Notes under the pieces: generated by a model
What the model was told of the DNA's origin: nothing
Databases searched by the model: none
What the model saw: the letters and a program-made list of their open reading frames with translations, nothing else
Shown: positions 45,549-55,352 of the stretch, piece after piece
How the letters are laid out: every line of letters begins with the position of its first letter
Numbering within the stretch: the first letter of the stretch is position 1
Assembly: GCA_947488935.1 (NCBI GenBank)
Contig: CANLBN010000001.1
Location: forward strand, 124,001 to 188,000
Reading direction: 5' to 3'
DNA from: an uncultured Pseudomonadales bacterium
GTDB lineage: Bacteria > Pseudomonadota > Gammaproteobacteria > Pseudomonadales > Cellvibrionaceae
DNA length: 64,000 bases
Position numbers and translations under genes: made by a program

Positions 45549-46715
45549 ATGAATGTGTTTTCTATGGCTGACCTCGACTTAAAAGGTCAGCGCGTTTTAA
45601 TTAGAGAAGATTTAAACGTACCGATTAAAGATGGACAGGTAACATCCGATGTAAGAATTCGCGCAGCCTTACCCACCATTAAGCAAGCACGCAATGCCGG
45701 GGCAAAAGTTATTTTGATGTCGCACCTTGGCCGTCCGACCGAAGGTGAGCCAGCCGATGAGTTTTCGCTTGCGCCCGTTGCAAAACATTTAGGCCAATTA
45801 CTTGGGAGTGATGTTAGCCTTGTTAAAGACTGGCAAGAAGGTATTGATATAAGCAGTGGTGATGTTGTTTTGTTAGAAAACGTACGCTTTAACGTTGGCG
45901 AGAAAAAAGACGCTGAAGATCTCGCTAAAGCCTACGCGGCTCTTTGCGATATTTTTGTTATGGATGCCTTTGGAACAGCACATCGCGCGCAAGCCTCTAC
46001 CCATGGCGTTGCTAAATTTGCACCTATTGCTTGCGCTGGCCCACTGTTAGCCGGCGAATTAACTGCACTGGAACAAGCCCTTGCTAAGCCAGCACGCCCT
46101 ATGGTCGCCATTGTTGGAGGCTCCAAAGTCTCTACTAAACTCACCGTATTAGAATCCCTCGCCGATATCGCTGATCAAATTATTGTCGGCGGCGGTATTG
46201 CCAATACCTTTTTAGCCGCGAGGGATTTACCTGTTGGCAAATCTCTTTGCGAGCATGACTTAATACCGAACGCAAAAGCATTAATGGCTAAAACGAATAT
46301 TCCCGTACCGACTGATGTTGTTGTAGGTACTGAGTTTTCAGAAACCGCCACAGCCACATTAAAAGAGGCAACAACTGTTAGCGAAGACGATATGATTTTT
46401 GATATTGGTCCCGAGTCATCAAAAGCTCTCGCCGATATTATTAAGTCGGCCAAAACCATTCTTTGGAATGGCCCCGTTGGCGTCTTTGAATTTGACCAGT
46501 TTGGCCAAGGGACTAAAGCACTATCGCAAGCCATTGCCGAGAGCGACGGATTCTCTATTGCCGGTGGTGGCGACACGCTAGCAGCCGTTGATAAATATAA
46601 TATTGCCGATAAAGTCTCGTACATATCAACCGGTGGCGGTGCATTTTTAGAATACGTTGAAGGTAAAACACTACCTGCCGTTGCTATACTCGAAAAGAGA
46701 AAACAAGAGTCCTAG
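45549..46715 (+). CDS. pgk: Phosphoglycerate kinase
   Basis: Glycolytic kinase of 388 aa, normal bacterial length. Motifs are [64 protein letters not shown], and the nucleotide-binding GGGDTLAAV. It follows the DUF4124 gene by 51 bp and precedes fba, a common order. Confidence 0.97.
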   Translation: MNVFSMADLDLKGQRVLIREDLNVPIKDGQVTSDVRIRAALPTIKQARNAGAKVILMSHLGRPTEGEPADEFSLAPVAKHLGQLLGSDVSLVKDWQEGIDISSGDVVLLENVRFNVGEKKDAEDLAKAYAALCDIFVMDAFGTAHRAQASTHGVAKFAPIACAGPLLAGELTALEQALAKPARPMVAIVGGSKVSTKLTVLESLADIADQIIVGGGIANTFLAARDLPVGKSLCEHDLIPNAKALMAKTNIPVPTDVVVGTEFSETATATLKEATTVSEDDMIFDIGPESSKALADIIKSAKTILWNGPVGVFEFDQFGQGTKALSQAIAESDGFSIAGGGDTLAAVDKYNIADKVSYISTGGGAFLEYVEGKTLPAVAILEKRKQES

Positions 46716-46802
46716 GCCAATTATTATTATGCTTAAAAACTTATTTGCGTTAGCAATCAATAACACCTTGCACAACACAGACAGAATTTAAAGGAAACCA
46801 TC

Positions 46803-47834
46803 ATGCCAGTCGTTAATTACCAACAGTATTGTCATATGCTTGATAATGCCAAACAAAATAAGTTTGCTTATCCTGCGATTAACATCACCTCGAGTGAAAC
46901 AATTAATGCCGCACTACTAGCATTTAAAGAGGCAAACTCCGACGGCATTATTCAAGTATCGACGGGCGGCGGAAAATTTGCCTCAGGCCAAGGCGTTGGC
47001 TCTATGGTTAAAGGCGCTATCGGCCTTGCTGTCTACACCCACATGATGGCAGAGGAATACGACGTTAATATCGCTCTACATACCGATCACTGTCACCCAG
47101 AGTTTGTCGAGCCATTTTTAATGCCGCTGATCGCTGAGACCAAACGCCGTCGTGCAGCAGGACTACCTAATTTATTCAGCTCCCATATGTACGATGGCTC
47201 TGCACTACCTATGGACGAAAACATCGCAGAATCTAAACGCATTATGGCCGAGTGCGTTGCAAACGATATTATCTTAGAAATTGAAACCGGTATTGTTGGT
47301 GGTGAAGAAGACGGGCACGACACCTCTGATGTAGCAGCCGACAAACTCTATACCACACCCGAAGATATGGTCATGGCCGCTCAAGAGCTAGGCTCGATGG
47401 GTCGCTTTATGTTGGCCGCAACCTTTGGCAATGTGCACGGTGTTTATAAGCCTGGCAATGTAAAATTAACACCCTCTATATTAAAAGACGGACAAGAGGC
47501 TGTCGTTAAAGCACTAGGCGATAGCGCGCATCTTGATCTTGTTTTTCATGGCGGCTCTGGTTCTGAATTACATGAAATCCACGAGACGCTAGAATATGGC
47601 GTTATCAAAATGAATATCGATACCGATACACAATACGCTTATTCGCGTCCCATTGTTGACCATATGTTTAAACACTATGACGAGATGCTAAAAATTGAAG
47701 GGGAAGTCGGTAATAAAAAAATGTACGACCCTCGTGCCTACGGTAAAAAAGCCGAGCGCAATATGGCTGACCGTATCATGCAAGCCTGCGACGATTTACG
47801 CTCAACGGGTACATCTCTCGGTAAAAATATTTAA
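46803..47834 (+). CDS. fba: Class II fructose-bisphosphate aldolase
   Basis: Zinc-dependent aldolase of 343 aa. Metal ligands are visible in LHTDHCHPE, EIETGIVGGEEDG and the HGVYKPGNVKLTP segment; substrate phosphate binding is in FHGGSGS and NIDTDTQ. The long GGEEDG insertion and the LHTDHC form point to the E. coli FbaA-like IIA group rather than the Calvin-cycle-type IIB aldolase that follows pgk in Pseudomonas. AAAGGA precedes the ATG. Confidence 0.95.
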   Translation: MPVVNYQQYCHMLDNAKQNKFAYPAINITSSETINAALLAFKEANSDGIIQVSTGGGKFASGQGVGSMVKGAIGLAVYTHMMAEEYDVNIALHTDHCHPEFVEPFLMPLIAETKRRRAAGLPNLFSSHMYDGSALPMDENIAESKRIMAECVANDIILEIETGIVGGEEDGHDTSDVAADKLYTTPEDMVMAAQELGSMGRFMLAATFGNVHGVYKPGNVKLTPSILKDGQEAVVKALGDSAHLDLVFHGGSGSELHEIHETLEYGVIKMNIDTDTQYAYSRPIVDHMFKHYDEMLKIEGEVGNKKMYDPRAYGKKAERNMADRIMQACDDLRSTGTSLGKNI

Positions 47835-47856
47835 TCGCGATAAAAGTCATAGCCTT

Positions 47857-47881
47857 GCATCTGTGACATAGTCACAGATGC
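47857..47881. other. Perfect hairpin downstream of fba
   Basis: GCATCTGTGAC (47857-47867) and GTCACAGATGC (47871-47881) form an 11-bp perfect stem with a 3-base loop, 22 bp after the fba stop. No T-run follows, so it is not a standard rho-independent terminator. It may protect the 3' end of the pgk-fba mRNA or be a protein-binding dyad; the TGTGAC half-site resembles a CRP-type half but the spacing is wrong for CRP. Confidence 0.5.
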
Positions 47882-47955
47882 TCTATGTACAATAGGTTAT
47901 AGTAAATTCTGCAAATGATAATTAATTCACTTTTTATATTAATACGGAGTATGTT

Positions 47956-48450
47956 ATGAAAGTTTTTACACGAGTATTTGCGTTGGCTGCATCACTTTTT
48001 TTTGCAAGCAACCTTTTTGCCGCGCATCATGGCAATGGGCATACACAGGACAAAGCAAAAGCAGATGGGCTTGTCACTGTTAAGAGTAGCCATTCGGTTG
48101 CTGATACTGCCGATAAACTAGAAGCGGTTTTAAAATCTAAGGGAATGACGGTTTTCACACGCATTAACCATGCAGCAGGTGCTAAAAAGGTGGGTAAAGA
48201 GTTACGCCCTACTGAACTGGTTATTTTTGGCAACCCTAAAATTGGCACGCCTATCATGCAGTGTGCACAAAGTGTTGCTATCGATTTACCGCAAAAAATG
48301 CTTATTTGGGAAGATGAGAAAGGTGTCACCTGGCTTGGCTACAATGACCCTGCGCACCTTAAAGAACGCCACAATATAGAAGGCTGCGATGCAGTACTTA
48401 AAAAAGTCACGGGTGCATTGGGTAAATTTGCAGCCGCAGCAAGCAAATAA
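47956..48450 (+). CDS. Exported DUF302 domain protein
   Basis: The 164-aa protein begins with a signal peptide (MKVFTRVFALAASLFFASNLFA, cleaved before AHH). The rest is a DUF302 domain: SHSVADTADKLEAVLKSKGMTVFTRINHA, RPTELVIFGNPKIGTPIMQ, DLPQKMLIWED, and WLGYNDPAHLKERHNI. DUF302 is a small alpha/beta domain of unknown function found in many periplasmic proteins. GGAG precedes the ATG. Confidence 0.88.
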   Translation: MKVFTRVFALAASLFFASNLFAAHHGNGHTQDKAKADGLVTVKSSHSVADTADKLEAVLKSKGMTVFTRINHAAGAKKVGKELRPTELVIFGNPKIGTPIMQCAQSVAIDLPQKMLIWEDEKGVTWLGYNDPAHLKERHNIEGCDAVLKKVTGALGKFAAAASK

Positions 48451-48481
48451 ACAGCAAGCAATAAAATAAGGATCGTTATTA

Positions 48482-49450
48482 ATGGCAGGCTCTAGCTTAT
48501 TATTGTTACTCGATGACATAACAACATTGCTTGATGATATTGCAAGCATGTCGAAAATAGCCGGGAAAAAAACCGCAGCAGTATTAGGTGATGACCTTGC
48601 CGTTAATGCACAACAATTAACAGGGATTAGTGCCGAGAGAGAAATTCCTATTGTTTGGTCCGTTGCCAAGGGCTCTTTCTTAAATAAGTTAATTCTTGTC
48701 CCTTCGGCACTGGTTATTAGTGCCATTGCCCCTTGGTTAATTATTCCGTTACTTATTTGTGGTGCTCTTTTTTTATGCTTTGAAGGCTTCGAGGCAGTCT
48801 GGCATTTCTTACATAAAAAAGAGTTGCACAAAAAAAAGTTACACAAAAAAGATTCAACCGATAAAGAACACTCTTCTAATGAAGACTCATCGAATAATGT
48901 GCCAATAACACCACCCGATGCAGAGGCCATTGCAACACTAGAAAAAGAGAAAATTAAAGGCGCCATTCGTACCGACTTTATTTTATCGGCCGAAATCATT
49001 GTTATTACTCTGGGCGTTGTCAGTGCTCAACCTTTTATCACCCAAGTTGGCGTACTCGCAACCGTGGCGATTGTCATTACCATTGGTGTCTATGGTTTAG
49101 TAGCTGGCATTGTTAAGCTCGATGACCTTGGCTTGTATCTCGCACGCAAAACAGATAGCGCCTCACAAAAGATTGGGCAGGGCTTACTGGCCTTTGCCCC
49201 TAAGCTAATGAAAGGCTTATCGGTCTTTGGGACACTTGCCATGTTTATGGTAGGCGGCGGTATTATTACCCACGATATCGCCTTTTTTCACCATATTAGC
49301 GAATCGATTAGTCTCTCATTAGGTAGCTCTGTCGTCTCAACAATTGCCTCTGTTTTATATGATATGTTTATCGGGCTTATTTTTGGCGCCTTAGTATTGA
49401 TAGCACTTACCTTTTATCAAAAAGTCCGCGCAAATCTCGCTGCAAAATAG
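48482..49450 (+). CDS. DUF808 family membrane protein (YedI-like)
   Basis: The 322-aa protein starts with the DUF808 signature AGSSLLLLLDDITTLLDDIA and VLGDDLAVNAQQLTG, then several transmembrane helices and VGGGIITHDI near the end. A hydrophilic insert (about 113-150) is very rich in Lys, His and Ser (HKKELHKKKLHKKDS), which is not part of the conserved core. Function is unknown. It lies 31 bp after the DUF302 gene. Confidence 0.85.
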   Translation: MAGSSLLLLLDDITTLLDDIASMSKIAGKKTAAVLGDDLAVNAQQLTGISAEREIPIVWSVAKGSFLNKLILVPSALVISAIAPWLIIPLLICGALFLCFEGFEAVWHFLHKKELHKKKLHKKDSTDKEHSSNEDSSNNVPITPPDAEAIATLEKEKIKGAIRTDFILSAEIIVITLGVVSAQPFITQVGVLATVAIVITIGVYGLVAGIVKLDDLGLYLARKTDSASQKIGQGLLAFAPKLMKGLSVFGTLAMFMVGGGIITHDIAFFHHISESISLSLGSSVVSTIASVLYDMFIGLIFGALVLIALTFYQKVRANLAAK

Positions 49451-49610
49451 CCCCTACTTAAGTCTATGGGGTTATATGGCTAATTACTTTGCAATTAAAA
49501 ACTATCTGTCTATCATTAAAGTAACAGGACGTTTTTAACTAACTCCTGTTAGTCAAAAATGTCTAAACAAACGCCTTGCCCAAAAGCGTGGCCATGTTAC
49601 AGGCAATACC

Positions 49611-50033
49611 ATGTTAGATAATGACAACCGAAAATATATTCGCCACCCATCGGATATACCATTGCAATATGCACTGATCGATAAACCATGCCTCCGCGCC
49701 AAAGCCACCAATAATATTAGCCTCGGCGGACTGAGCTTTAGTGTAAAAGAAGAATTAAAAACCGATAGCTGGCTCACAATTACTATCAACCTTCACGATA
49801 ATAATTTTAAAGTAGATGCTCAAGTATGTTGGTGTCGCGCCCAAAATGATGCATCTTACGATGTTGGTGTTGATTTCTCGGATAATTTAGATGCTTTCTC
49901 AATACGCATGATCGAACAACTCTGTTATATTGAATGTTACAAAAAGAAAGTACTCGATAACGAAGGCCGCGAGCTTGATAGCGACGAAGCAGCAAAGGAA
50001 TGGATAGAAAAATTTGCGACTGAGTTTCCGTAA
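49611..50033 (+). CDS. PilZ domain protein
   Basis: A single-domain PilZ protein of 140 aa, a cytoplasmic receptor for cyclic di-GMP. Both binding motifs are present: RxxxR as RKYIR near residue 6 and (D/N)xSxxG as NISLGG near residue 38. A beta-barrel pattern follows, with WLTITINLHDNNFKVDAQVCW. The acidic C-terminal helix may mediate output. The regulated process cannot be told from context. Confidence 0.85.
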   Translation: MLDNDNRKYIRHPSDIPLQYALIDKPCLRAKATNNISLGGLSFSVKEELKTDSWLTITINLHDNNFKVDAQVCWCRAQNDASYDVGVDFSDNLDAFSIRMIEQLCYIECYKKKVLDNEGRELDSDEAAKEWIEKFATEFP

Positions 50034-50082
50034 GCTGATCAACCTATGTAAATACATCAATCATTTGAAAGCCTTATAATTT

Positions 50083-51099
50083 ATGCCTACTGTAAAACCC
50101 CCTCTCTTTTTTAATGATATTGATGGCTTTATAAATGAAATCCCCTCTCTAGATACAAACCCATCCTTAGTTACCAACAAAAACACAAAAGACACAGCCA
50201 ATAAAAACTTTGCACTGTTATTAGATAACTATATTGATTTTTATAAGGTTAATTTTTTAAATAATAACGATACGCAAAACAATATTGCCAGCGAGCATGC
50301 TATTTGGCAGAGCCAAATTAATGGTTATCGAATCGTCGAGCAATCGTGGCAACCCAAAAAGCACAATGGCAGTACTATATTTATAGTACATGGCTATTTT
50401 GAGCACACAGCCCTTTACGCAAAGATTATTTTTTGGTGCCTAAACAATGGCTACAGAGTTCACCTGTTTGATCTGCCAGGACACGGTTTAAGTAGTGGCA
50501 AAGCTGCCCATATCGATAGCTTCACAAGCTATAGCGGTATTTTGACAAGCATTATTGAGCGTGAGAATTATCCAAACTATTCTTTAATAGGCCAAAGCAC
50601 AGGCGGTGCAGTTGTTATTGATACGCTGCTATCAAATACAGCTTTCTCGCCTCAAAAGGTGATTCTTTTATCGCCTTTAGTCCGCAGCCTTTACTGGGGG
50701 AAAATCCGTTGGTATTTTTATGCCGCACGCCCGTTTATTCCCTCAATCAAACGGTCATTTTCGGCATCGTCTCACGACGACAGCTTTACAGAGTTTCTCA
50801 AATGCCACGACCCACTGCAGGCAAAGAGATTACCGCTATCGTGGCTTGGCGCAATGGATAAATGGATAAAACATCTACAAATGCACACACAACAGATAAA
50901 ACACGACTGCTGGCTTATTCAGGGCACTGGCGACAACACCGTCGATTATCAATACAACATTCCGGTTATTAAGCACTGCATACCCAATATAGCTGTCGAA
51001 TTCGTACCCGATGCAGCTCATAATTTAGTCAATGAGGACGACAGCTATTGGCAGCAAGTCGCTGCTTTATTAGATAAAGCCTATAGTCATCTCATATAA
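50083..51099 (+). CDS. Alpha/beta hydrolase (lysophospholipase/monoacylglycerol lipase-like)
   Basis: The 338-aa hydrolase has the serine hydrolase 'hydrolase_4' pattern: IFIVHGYFEHTALYAKI, VHLFDLPGHGLSSGKAAHI, nucleophile elbow GQSTGG, Asp in LIQGTGDNTVD, and His in DAAHNLVNE. No signal peptide is seen. The first 80 residues have no clear family match. It probably acts on acylglycerols or lysophospholipids; this is inferred from the motif type. Confidence 0.82.
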   Translation: MPTVKPPLFFNDIDGFINEIPSLDTNPSLVTNKNTKDTANKNFALLLDNYIDFYKVNFLNNNDTQNNIASEHAIWQSQINGYRIVEQSWQPKKHNGSTIFIVHGYFEHTALYAKIIFWCLNNGYRVHLFDLPGHGLSSGKAAHIDSFTSYSGILTSIIERENYPNYSLIGQSTGGAVVIDTLLSNTAFSPQKVILLSPLVRSLYWGKIRWYFYAARPFIPSIKRSFSASSHDDSFTEFLKCHDPLQAKRLPLSWLGAMDKWIKHLQMHTQQIKHDCWLIQGTGDNTVDYQYNIPVIKHCIPNIAVEFVPDAAHNLVNEDDSYWQQVAALLDKAYSHLI

Positions 51100-51204
51100 G
51101 TATCCCATTAATAATGCTTATCTCCGTTATTGCTAACTTCTTTTTCAGCATCACTTTTTTTACCGTATAATAGCGACCCCTTTATCAATACGAATGAGCA
51201 CCTC

Positions 51205-52758
51205 ATGGCTAAAAAAACAGTTGCCCTCTTTATTTTAGATGGCTTTGGCTATTCAGAAACCTCTACCTCTAATGCTATCGAGGCGGCTAATAGCCCAACA
51301 TGGGATGCCCTTTGGAACAACCATCCGCATACCCTCGTTAAAACCTCTGGCCTTGCTGTAGGCCTGCCCGATGGTCAAATGGGCAACTCCGAGGTGGGGC
51401 ATATGAACTTAGGGGCTGGGCGTATTGTTTATCAAAATTTTACGCGAATCTCTAAGGCCATTGACGACGGTGACTTTTACGAAAACACGGCCATTGTTAA
51501 CGCCGTTGATAAAGCGGTAAAAGACGAAAAAGCCGTTCATATTTTAGGGCTACTGTCTCCCGGTGGCGTACACAGCCACGAAGAGCATATTGCCGCCATG
51601 ATTGAGCTTGCGGCTAAACGTGGCGCTAAAAAAGTCTATGTACATGGGTTTCTTGATGGGCGCGATACACCACCACGTAGTGCAAAACCATCACTCGAAA
51701 AAATAACGGCTAAGTTTAAAGAATGCTTTGGTGACTCTAACGAGGCTTACATTGCATCGCTTATTGGCCGCTACTATGCAATGGATAGAGATAACCGTTG
51801 GGAGCGCATCCAGCTTGCCTATGACTTACTCACCCAAGGCAGCGCAAGCAATACTGCCACCGATGCCATCGGTGGTTTAGAGCTGGCCTACAGCCAAGAT
51901 CTCGGCGATGAGTTTTGTCCGGCAACCTCTATACGCCCCAATGGTAACGCAGTCGTCATTGGTGATGGTGATGCCGTTGTATTTATGAATTTTAGACCAG
52001 ATCGTGCGCGTGAGTTAACCCGTGCGCTTATCGAAAAGGACGTTGATACACAGCTTGACCAGAGCACCCAGCCCAATTTGGCTGACCTTGTCACTTTGAC
52101 ACAATATGCCGCAAGTATTAATACACCCTGCGCCTACCCACCCGAGAGCTTAAGCAACACCCTTGGGGAGTACCTAGCCAAGAGCAATAAAACACAGCTA
52201 CGCATTGCCGAGACAGAAAAATATGCCCACGTTACCTTCTTTTTTAACGGGGGTATCGAGGAGGAATTTGATGGTGAAAAACGTATTTTGATACCATCTC
52301 CCGATGTCGCCACCTATGATTTAAAACCTGAAATGAGCGCACCAGAAGTCACTGATAACCTAGTAGAAGCCATTCACAGCGGTGAGTTCGACCTAATAGT
52401 TTGCAACTATGCCAACGGTGATATGGTAGGCCATACCGGTAAAATGGATGCAGCTATTAAAGCCGTAGAGACCCTAGACACTTGCTTAAAGCGCGTCACC
52501 GAGGCAATTTTGGCTGTAGATGGTGAGTGTTTAATTACCGCCGATCACGGCAATGTCGAGCTAATGGTCGACCCCGAAACAGGCGGGCCCGTGACATCCC
52601 ATACAAATGGGCCTGTGCCACTGGTTTACGTGGCCAATAATAGTAGCTCGAAGGCACTAAAAGAGGGGCGTTTATGCGATATCGCACCCACTTTACTAAG
52701 TATGCTTGATATGCAAAAACCCTCCGAAATGACCGGAGCAAACTTGCTTAGCGAGTAG
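51205..52758 (+). CDS. gpmI: 2,3-bisphosphoglycerate-independent phosphoglycerate mutase
   Basis: Mn-dependent glycolytic mutase, 517 aa from ATG 51205 (E. coli 514). Metal ligand D12 in LDGFGYSE and the phosphoserine S62 in [14 protein letters not shown] align with the family. Further blocks are [19 protein letters not shown], [22 protein letters not shown], and [10 protein letters not shown]. The frame extends to 51130 but those residues are not in the family. A -10-like TATAAT lies at 51166-51171, so the gene may have its own promoter. Confidence 0.96.
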   Translation: MAKKTVALFILDGFGYSETSTSNAIEAANSPTWDALWNNHPHTLVKTSGLAVGLPDGQMGNSEVGHMNLGAGRIVYQNFTRISKAIDDGDFYENTAIVNAVDKAVKDEKAVHILGLLSPGGVHSHEEHIAAMIELAAKRGAKKVYVHGFLDGRDTPPRSAKPSLEKITAKFKECFGDSNEAYIASLIGRYYAMDRDNRWERIQLAYDLLTQGSASNTATDAIGGLELAYSQDLGDEFCPATSIRPNGNAVVIGDGDAVVFMNFRPDRARELTRALIEKDVDTQLDQSTQPNLADLVTLTQYAASINTPCAYPPESLSNTLGEYLAKSNKTQLRIAETEKYAHVTFFFNGGIEEEFDGEKRILIPSPDVATYDLKPEMSAPEVTDNLVEAIHSGEFDLIVCNYANGDMVGHTGKMDAAIKAVETLDTCLKRVTEAILAVDGECLITADHGNVELMVDPETGGPVTSHTNGPVPLVYVANNSSSKALKEGRLCDIAPTLLSMLDMQKPSEMTGANLLSE

Positions 52759-52797
52759 CAAATACCTTAATTTACACATGTTTTGGGTGATTAAACT

Positions 52798-52823
52798 GTA
52801 ATACAAGCGTTATCTTGTATTAC
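52798..52823. other. Perfect hairpin in the gpmI-hisE intergenic region
   Basis: The 299-bp gap 52759-53057 holds GTAATACAAG (52798-52807) paired with CTTGTATTAC (52814-52823), a 10-bp perfect stem with 6-base loop, 40 bp after gpmI. It has no T-run on the plus strand. Nothing else in the gap is recognisable; it must contain the promoter of hisE-tatABC. Confidence 0.45.
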
Positions 52824-53057
52824 CTGCCAGTGTTCATTAATCACTTATTAGCAATTGATTGATACAAAAGGGCTTGATAAATCATTTTTTGGCATCACAT
52901 TAACCCTAGTGTCGATAATAGCGATAACAATAATTAACAACGATCATCATAAATTTTTGCAAAAGCCATACGACTATAAGCCAATAAGCTAAGTTAGTAG
53001 ATTGTTACACTAGGGTGTTATGATAAAAATCGGCTGACACATAAGCGGTAATCAAGA

Positions 53058-53405
53058 ATGAGCACAATGAGCAAAGAGCGCGAAGTATTAGCGCAGTTAA
53101 GTAAAATCCTAGCTGAACGTAAGCACGCAGGTGAGGCCGATAGCTCTTATGTAGCACAACTGCACAAAAAAGGCTTAAACAAGATTTTAGAAAAAGTGGG
53201 CGAGGAATGCACCGAGACATTGCTTGCCGCGAAAGATGCACAGACACAGGGTAATAACGATAATCTTATTTACGAAACCGCGGATCTGTGGTTTCATTCA
53301 ATGGTGATGTTGTCTCATCTAGATACTGATATACAAGCCGTTATCGACGAGCTTGGACGACGTATCGGCCTATCGGGCCTTGATGAAAAAGCATCCCGCA
53401 ACTAA
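53058..53405 (+). CDS. hisE: Phosphoribosyl-ATP pyrophosphatase HisE
   Basis: MazG-like all-alpha enzyme of 115 aa that hydrolyses phosphoribosyl-ATP in the second step of histidine synthesis. Motifs are [32 protein letters not shown] (metal-binding Glu cluster) and [14 protein letters not shown]. Stand-alone hisE in front of tatABC is the arrangement seen in Pseudomonas and relatives, where hisI usually precedes it. hisI is not directly upstream here. Confidence 0.93.
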   Translation: MSTMSKEREVLAQLSKILAERKHAGEADSSYVAQLHKKGLNKILEKVGEECTETLLAAKDAQTQGNNDNLIYETADLWFHSMVMLSHLDTDIQAVIDELGRRIGLSGLDEKASRN

Positions 53406-53422
53406 CGAGTTAGGAGAACCTT

Positions 53423-53635
53423 ATGGGTATCGGTGGTATTGGTATTGGACCGTTATTGGTCATACTATTAATTGTAGTTTTGTTATTTGGCACAAAAAAA
53501 CTCAAAGGCATGGGTTCTGATCTTGGCGGCGCATTAAAGGGCTTTAAAAAAGCCATTGGCGAAGAAGAAAAGCCAAAAGAGACTGACGTCGCCGAAGCGG
53601 TTGAACAAAAAGAAAAAGACGAGAGCAAAAGCTAA
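53423..53635 (+). CDS. tatA: Twin-arginine translocase subunit TatA
   Basis: The 70-aa protein has one N-terminal transmembrane helix ([19 protein letters not shown]), the [23 protein letters not shown] hinge and amphipathic helix of TatA, and an acidic Lys/Glu tail. It forms the variable pore for folded Tat substrates. AGGAG lies upstream of the ATG. It is 17 bp after hisE and 5 bp before tatB. Confidence 0.94.
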   Translation: MGIGGIGIGPLLVILLIVVLLFGTKKLKGMGSDLGGALKGFKKAIGEEEKPKETDVAEAVEQKEKDESKS

Positions 53636-53640
53636 TTTAA

Positions 53641-54078
53641 ATGGGTCTTTTTGAGATATTATTGATTGCGGTCGTGGCCTTACTAGTTGTTGGGCCAGAG
53701 CGTATGCCAGAGGCAGTTCGCGGTGCAGCCATGACTATTGGCCGCTTTAAACGCATGTTTAATAACACCAAAGAAGAGTTTGAAAAACAAATTGGTGCCG
53801 ACGACATTCGCCTACAGCTCCATAATGAACAAATTATGGAAAACCTCAAAAAAATGGAAGAAGATATCGCAGATATCGACAACGATGTATCTAAGTTGAC
53901 TAATGTCGATATCGAGCGTCAATTTATGGAGCAGGATGACTACCAAGACCCACCTGAATTTAGAGAAGAAGAGCTCCAAGAAGGTTCTGAGAGCGAGCCT
54001 TTAAGCAAAGAAACCTTAAGTAAAGAAGATGTGAGCGAAGAAAATACTATTCTTAATAAAAATGAATCATCCGTATAA
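53641..54078 (+). CDS. tatB: Twin-arginine translocase subunit TatB
   Basis: The 145-aa TatB starts [25 protein letters not shown] with the Glu in the helix and the VGPERMP motif that distinguish TatB. It continues with [16 protein letters not shown] and a long charged amphipathic region with a Ser/Glu-rich tail. With TatC it forms the signal-peptide receptor. Confidence 0.94.
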   Translation: MGLFEILLIAVVALLVVGPERMPEAVRGAAMTIGRFKRMFNNTKEEFEKQIGADDIRLQLHNEQIMENLKKMEEDIADIDNDVSKLTNVDIERQFMEQDDYQDPPEFREEELQEGSESEPLSKETLSKEDVSEENTILNKNESSV

Positions 54079-54087
54079 GACCAATCA

Positions 54088-54843
54088 ATGACCGAATCCG
54101 TAAAGCAAGCCTCCCCGCTCATTGAGCATCTTATCGAACTACGCAATCGGCTACTCTATTGCCTAGGCGCAGTGACTATTGTATTTTTAGGCTTGGTTGC
54201 TTTTGCTAACGACATCTACGGCTTTGTCGCAGAGCCACTACTGGCTTTATTACCCGAAGGCACATCAATGATTGCAACAGAAGTTGCAACACCATTCTTG
54301 ACTCCCTTTAAACTCACATTTTTTGTCTCTCTCGTTATCGCATTACCTTATTTGCTGTACCAAATTTGGTCTTTTTTAGCGCCAGGCCTTTACGAAAACG
54401 AAAAATCGTTAATTGCCCCATTAATTGGCTCTAGCGTTTTACTGTTTTATGCGGGCATTACCTTTGCCTACCTTATTGTATTCCCCCTCGTCTTTGGATT
54501 TTTTACATCCATTGCGCCAGAGGGTGTTACGGTAATGACAGATATTTCTAGTTATCTGGATTTTGTCACAAAATTATTTTTGGCTTTTGGCATTGTCTTC
54601 GAAATACCCGTTGCGATTATTTTGTTAATTCGCTCGGGTGCAGTAACCCCAGAATCCCTTGCCGAAAAACGCGCTTATGTCATTGTAGGCTGCTTTATAT
54701 TGGGCATGCTGCTAACACCACCCGATGTTATCTCGCAGCTACTGCTAGCTATACCTATGTACCTTTTGTACGAGTGCGGCATAATTATTGGCAAGCGCAT
54801 TACGCCTAAGAAAAAACCAGACGAAGACGAAGATCAAGAATAG
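54088..54843 (+). CDS. tatC: Twin-arginine translocase subunit TatC
   Basis: Six-helix inner-membrane protein of 251 aa that recognises twin-arginine signal peptides. The conserved N-terminal LIEHLIELRNRLLYCL, the PFLTPFKLTFFVSLVIALPYLLYQIWSFLAPGLYENEK block (68-105) and F-x-FGIVFEIPV are present. The C-terminus is Lys/Glu/Asp-rich. It ends the hisE-tatABC operon. The accessory Rhs region begins about 100 bp downstream on the other strand. Confidence 0.95.
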   Translation: MTESVKQASPLIEHLIELRNRLLYCLGAVTIVFLGLVAFANDIYGFVAEPLLALLPEGTSMIATEVATPFLTPFKLTFFVSLVIALPYLLYQIWSFLAPGLYENEKSLIAPLIGSSVLLFYAGITFAYLIVFPLVFGFFTSIAPEGVTVMTDISSYLDFVTKLFLAFGIVFEIPVAIILLIRSGAVTPESLAEKRAYVIVGCFILGMLLTPPDVISQLLLAIPMYLLYECGIIIGKRITPKKKPDEDEDQE

Positions 54844-54940
54844 TTAACAACCAATAGAAATATTACGGATTTCGATCTTCTGCTGATATGGTGTTGATGA
54901 GTGACTTGGTTTTAATAATATGAGAAAACTTTCTGATATG

Positions 54941-55279
54941 TCACTTCACTAACTCTGGCAAGCTTGTCGACTCGAGACGACTTAAGCTCGTACGAACTTG
55001 AGACTTTTCTCCCAGACCAAATACATTAACGGAGTTTATGCCTATTTGACCCGTCGTTTTATTCAATGTCACAGTGTGAATTCTTAAACGCTTAAAATCT
55101 CTAATCGGCCTGCCCAAAACAACCCAATAATCTCTCTTTTTATCTTCAGCCATTGGTTTAGTCTTCTCAGGATGGATTAGAAAGAACAAATAGATAACCT
55201 TATCATGCACCTGCAGGCGCTGCACTAGATTGCGCAGTCTGCTGGGAAACGCTGCCCACCTCAACCGGTGGTGTTGCAC
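54941..55279 (-). CDS. Hypothetical protein, possible remnant
   Basis: A 112-codon frame starting ATG 55279 has a basic N-terminus (LRWAAFPSRLRNLVQRL) and a middle with KVIYLFFLIHPEK and RDYWVVLGRPIRDFKRLRIHTVTLNKTTGQIGINSVNVFGLG. I recognise no family. It lies directly behind the terminator of the Rhs-tip operon and has no visible ribosome-binding site, so it may be a fragment of a displaced gene. If it is not coding, the stretch 54844-55290 holds nothing I can identify. Confidence 0.3.
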   Translation of the reverse strand: MQHHRLRWAAFPSRLRNLVQRLQVHDKVIYLFFLIHPEKTKPMAEDKKRDYWVVLGRPIRDFKRLRIHTVTLNKTTGQIGINSVNVFGLGEKSQVRTSLSRLESTSLPELVK

Positions 55280-55290
55280 ACTAAAACATC

Positions 55291-55327
55291 TAAAAATAAA
55301 AAAGCCTAACCATCACGGCTAGGCTTT
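55291..55327 (-). terminator. Rho-independent terminator of the left Rhs-tip operon
   Basis: AAAGCCTA (55301-55308) pairs with TAGGCTTT (55320-55327), an 8-bp perfect stem with loop ACCATCACGGC. On the minus strand it is followed by a T-rich run (TTTTTTATTTTTA). It ends the transcript that carries the Rhs tip and its downstream genes. The terminator of the right cassette has the same layout and a similar loop. Confidence 0.85.
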
Positions 55328-55352
55328 AATTGTCTTACGACCTCAATTATTC

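Noticed and set aside
51130..51204. 25-residue N-terminal extension of GpmI
   Set aside because: The extension crosses a TATAAT promoter-like element and is absent from the family; ATG 51205 gives the standard start.
52798..52823. Rho-independent terminator after gpmI
   Set aside because: The 10-bp stem is perfect but has no T-run on either side, so it is listed only as a hairpin.
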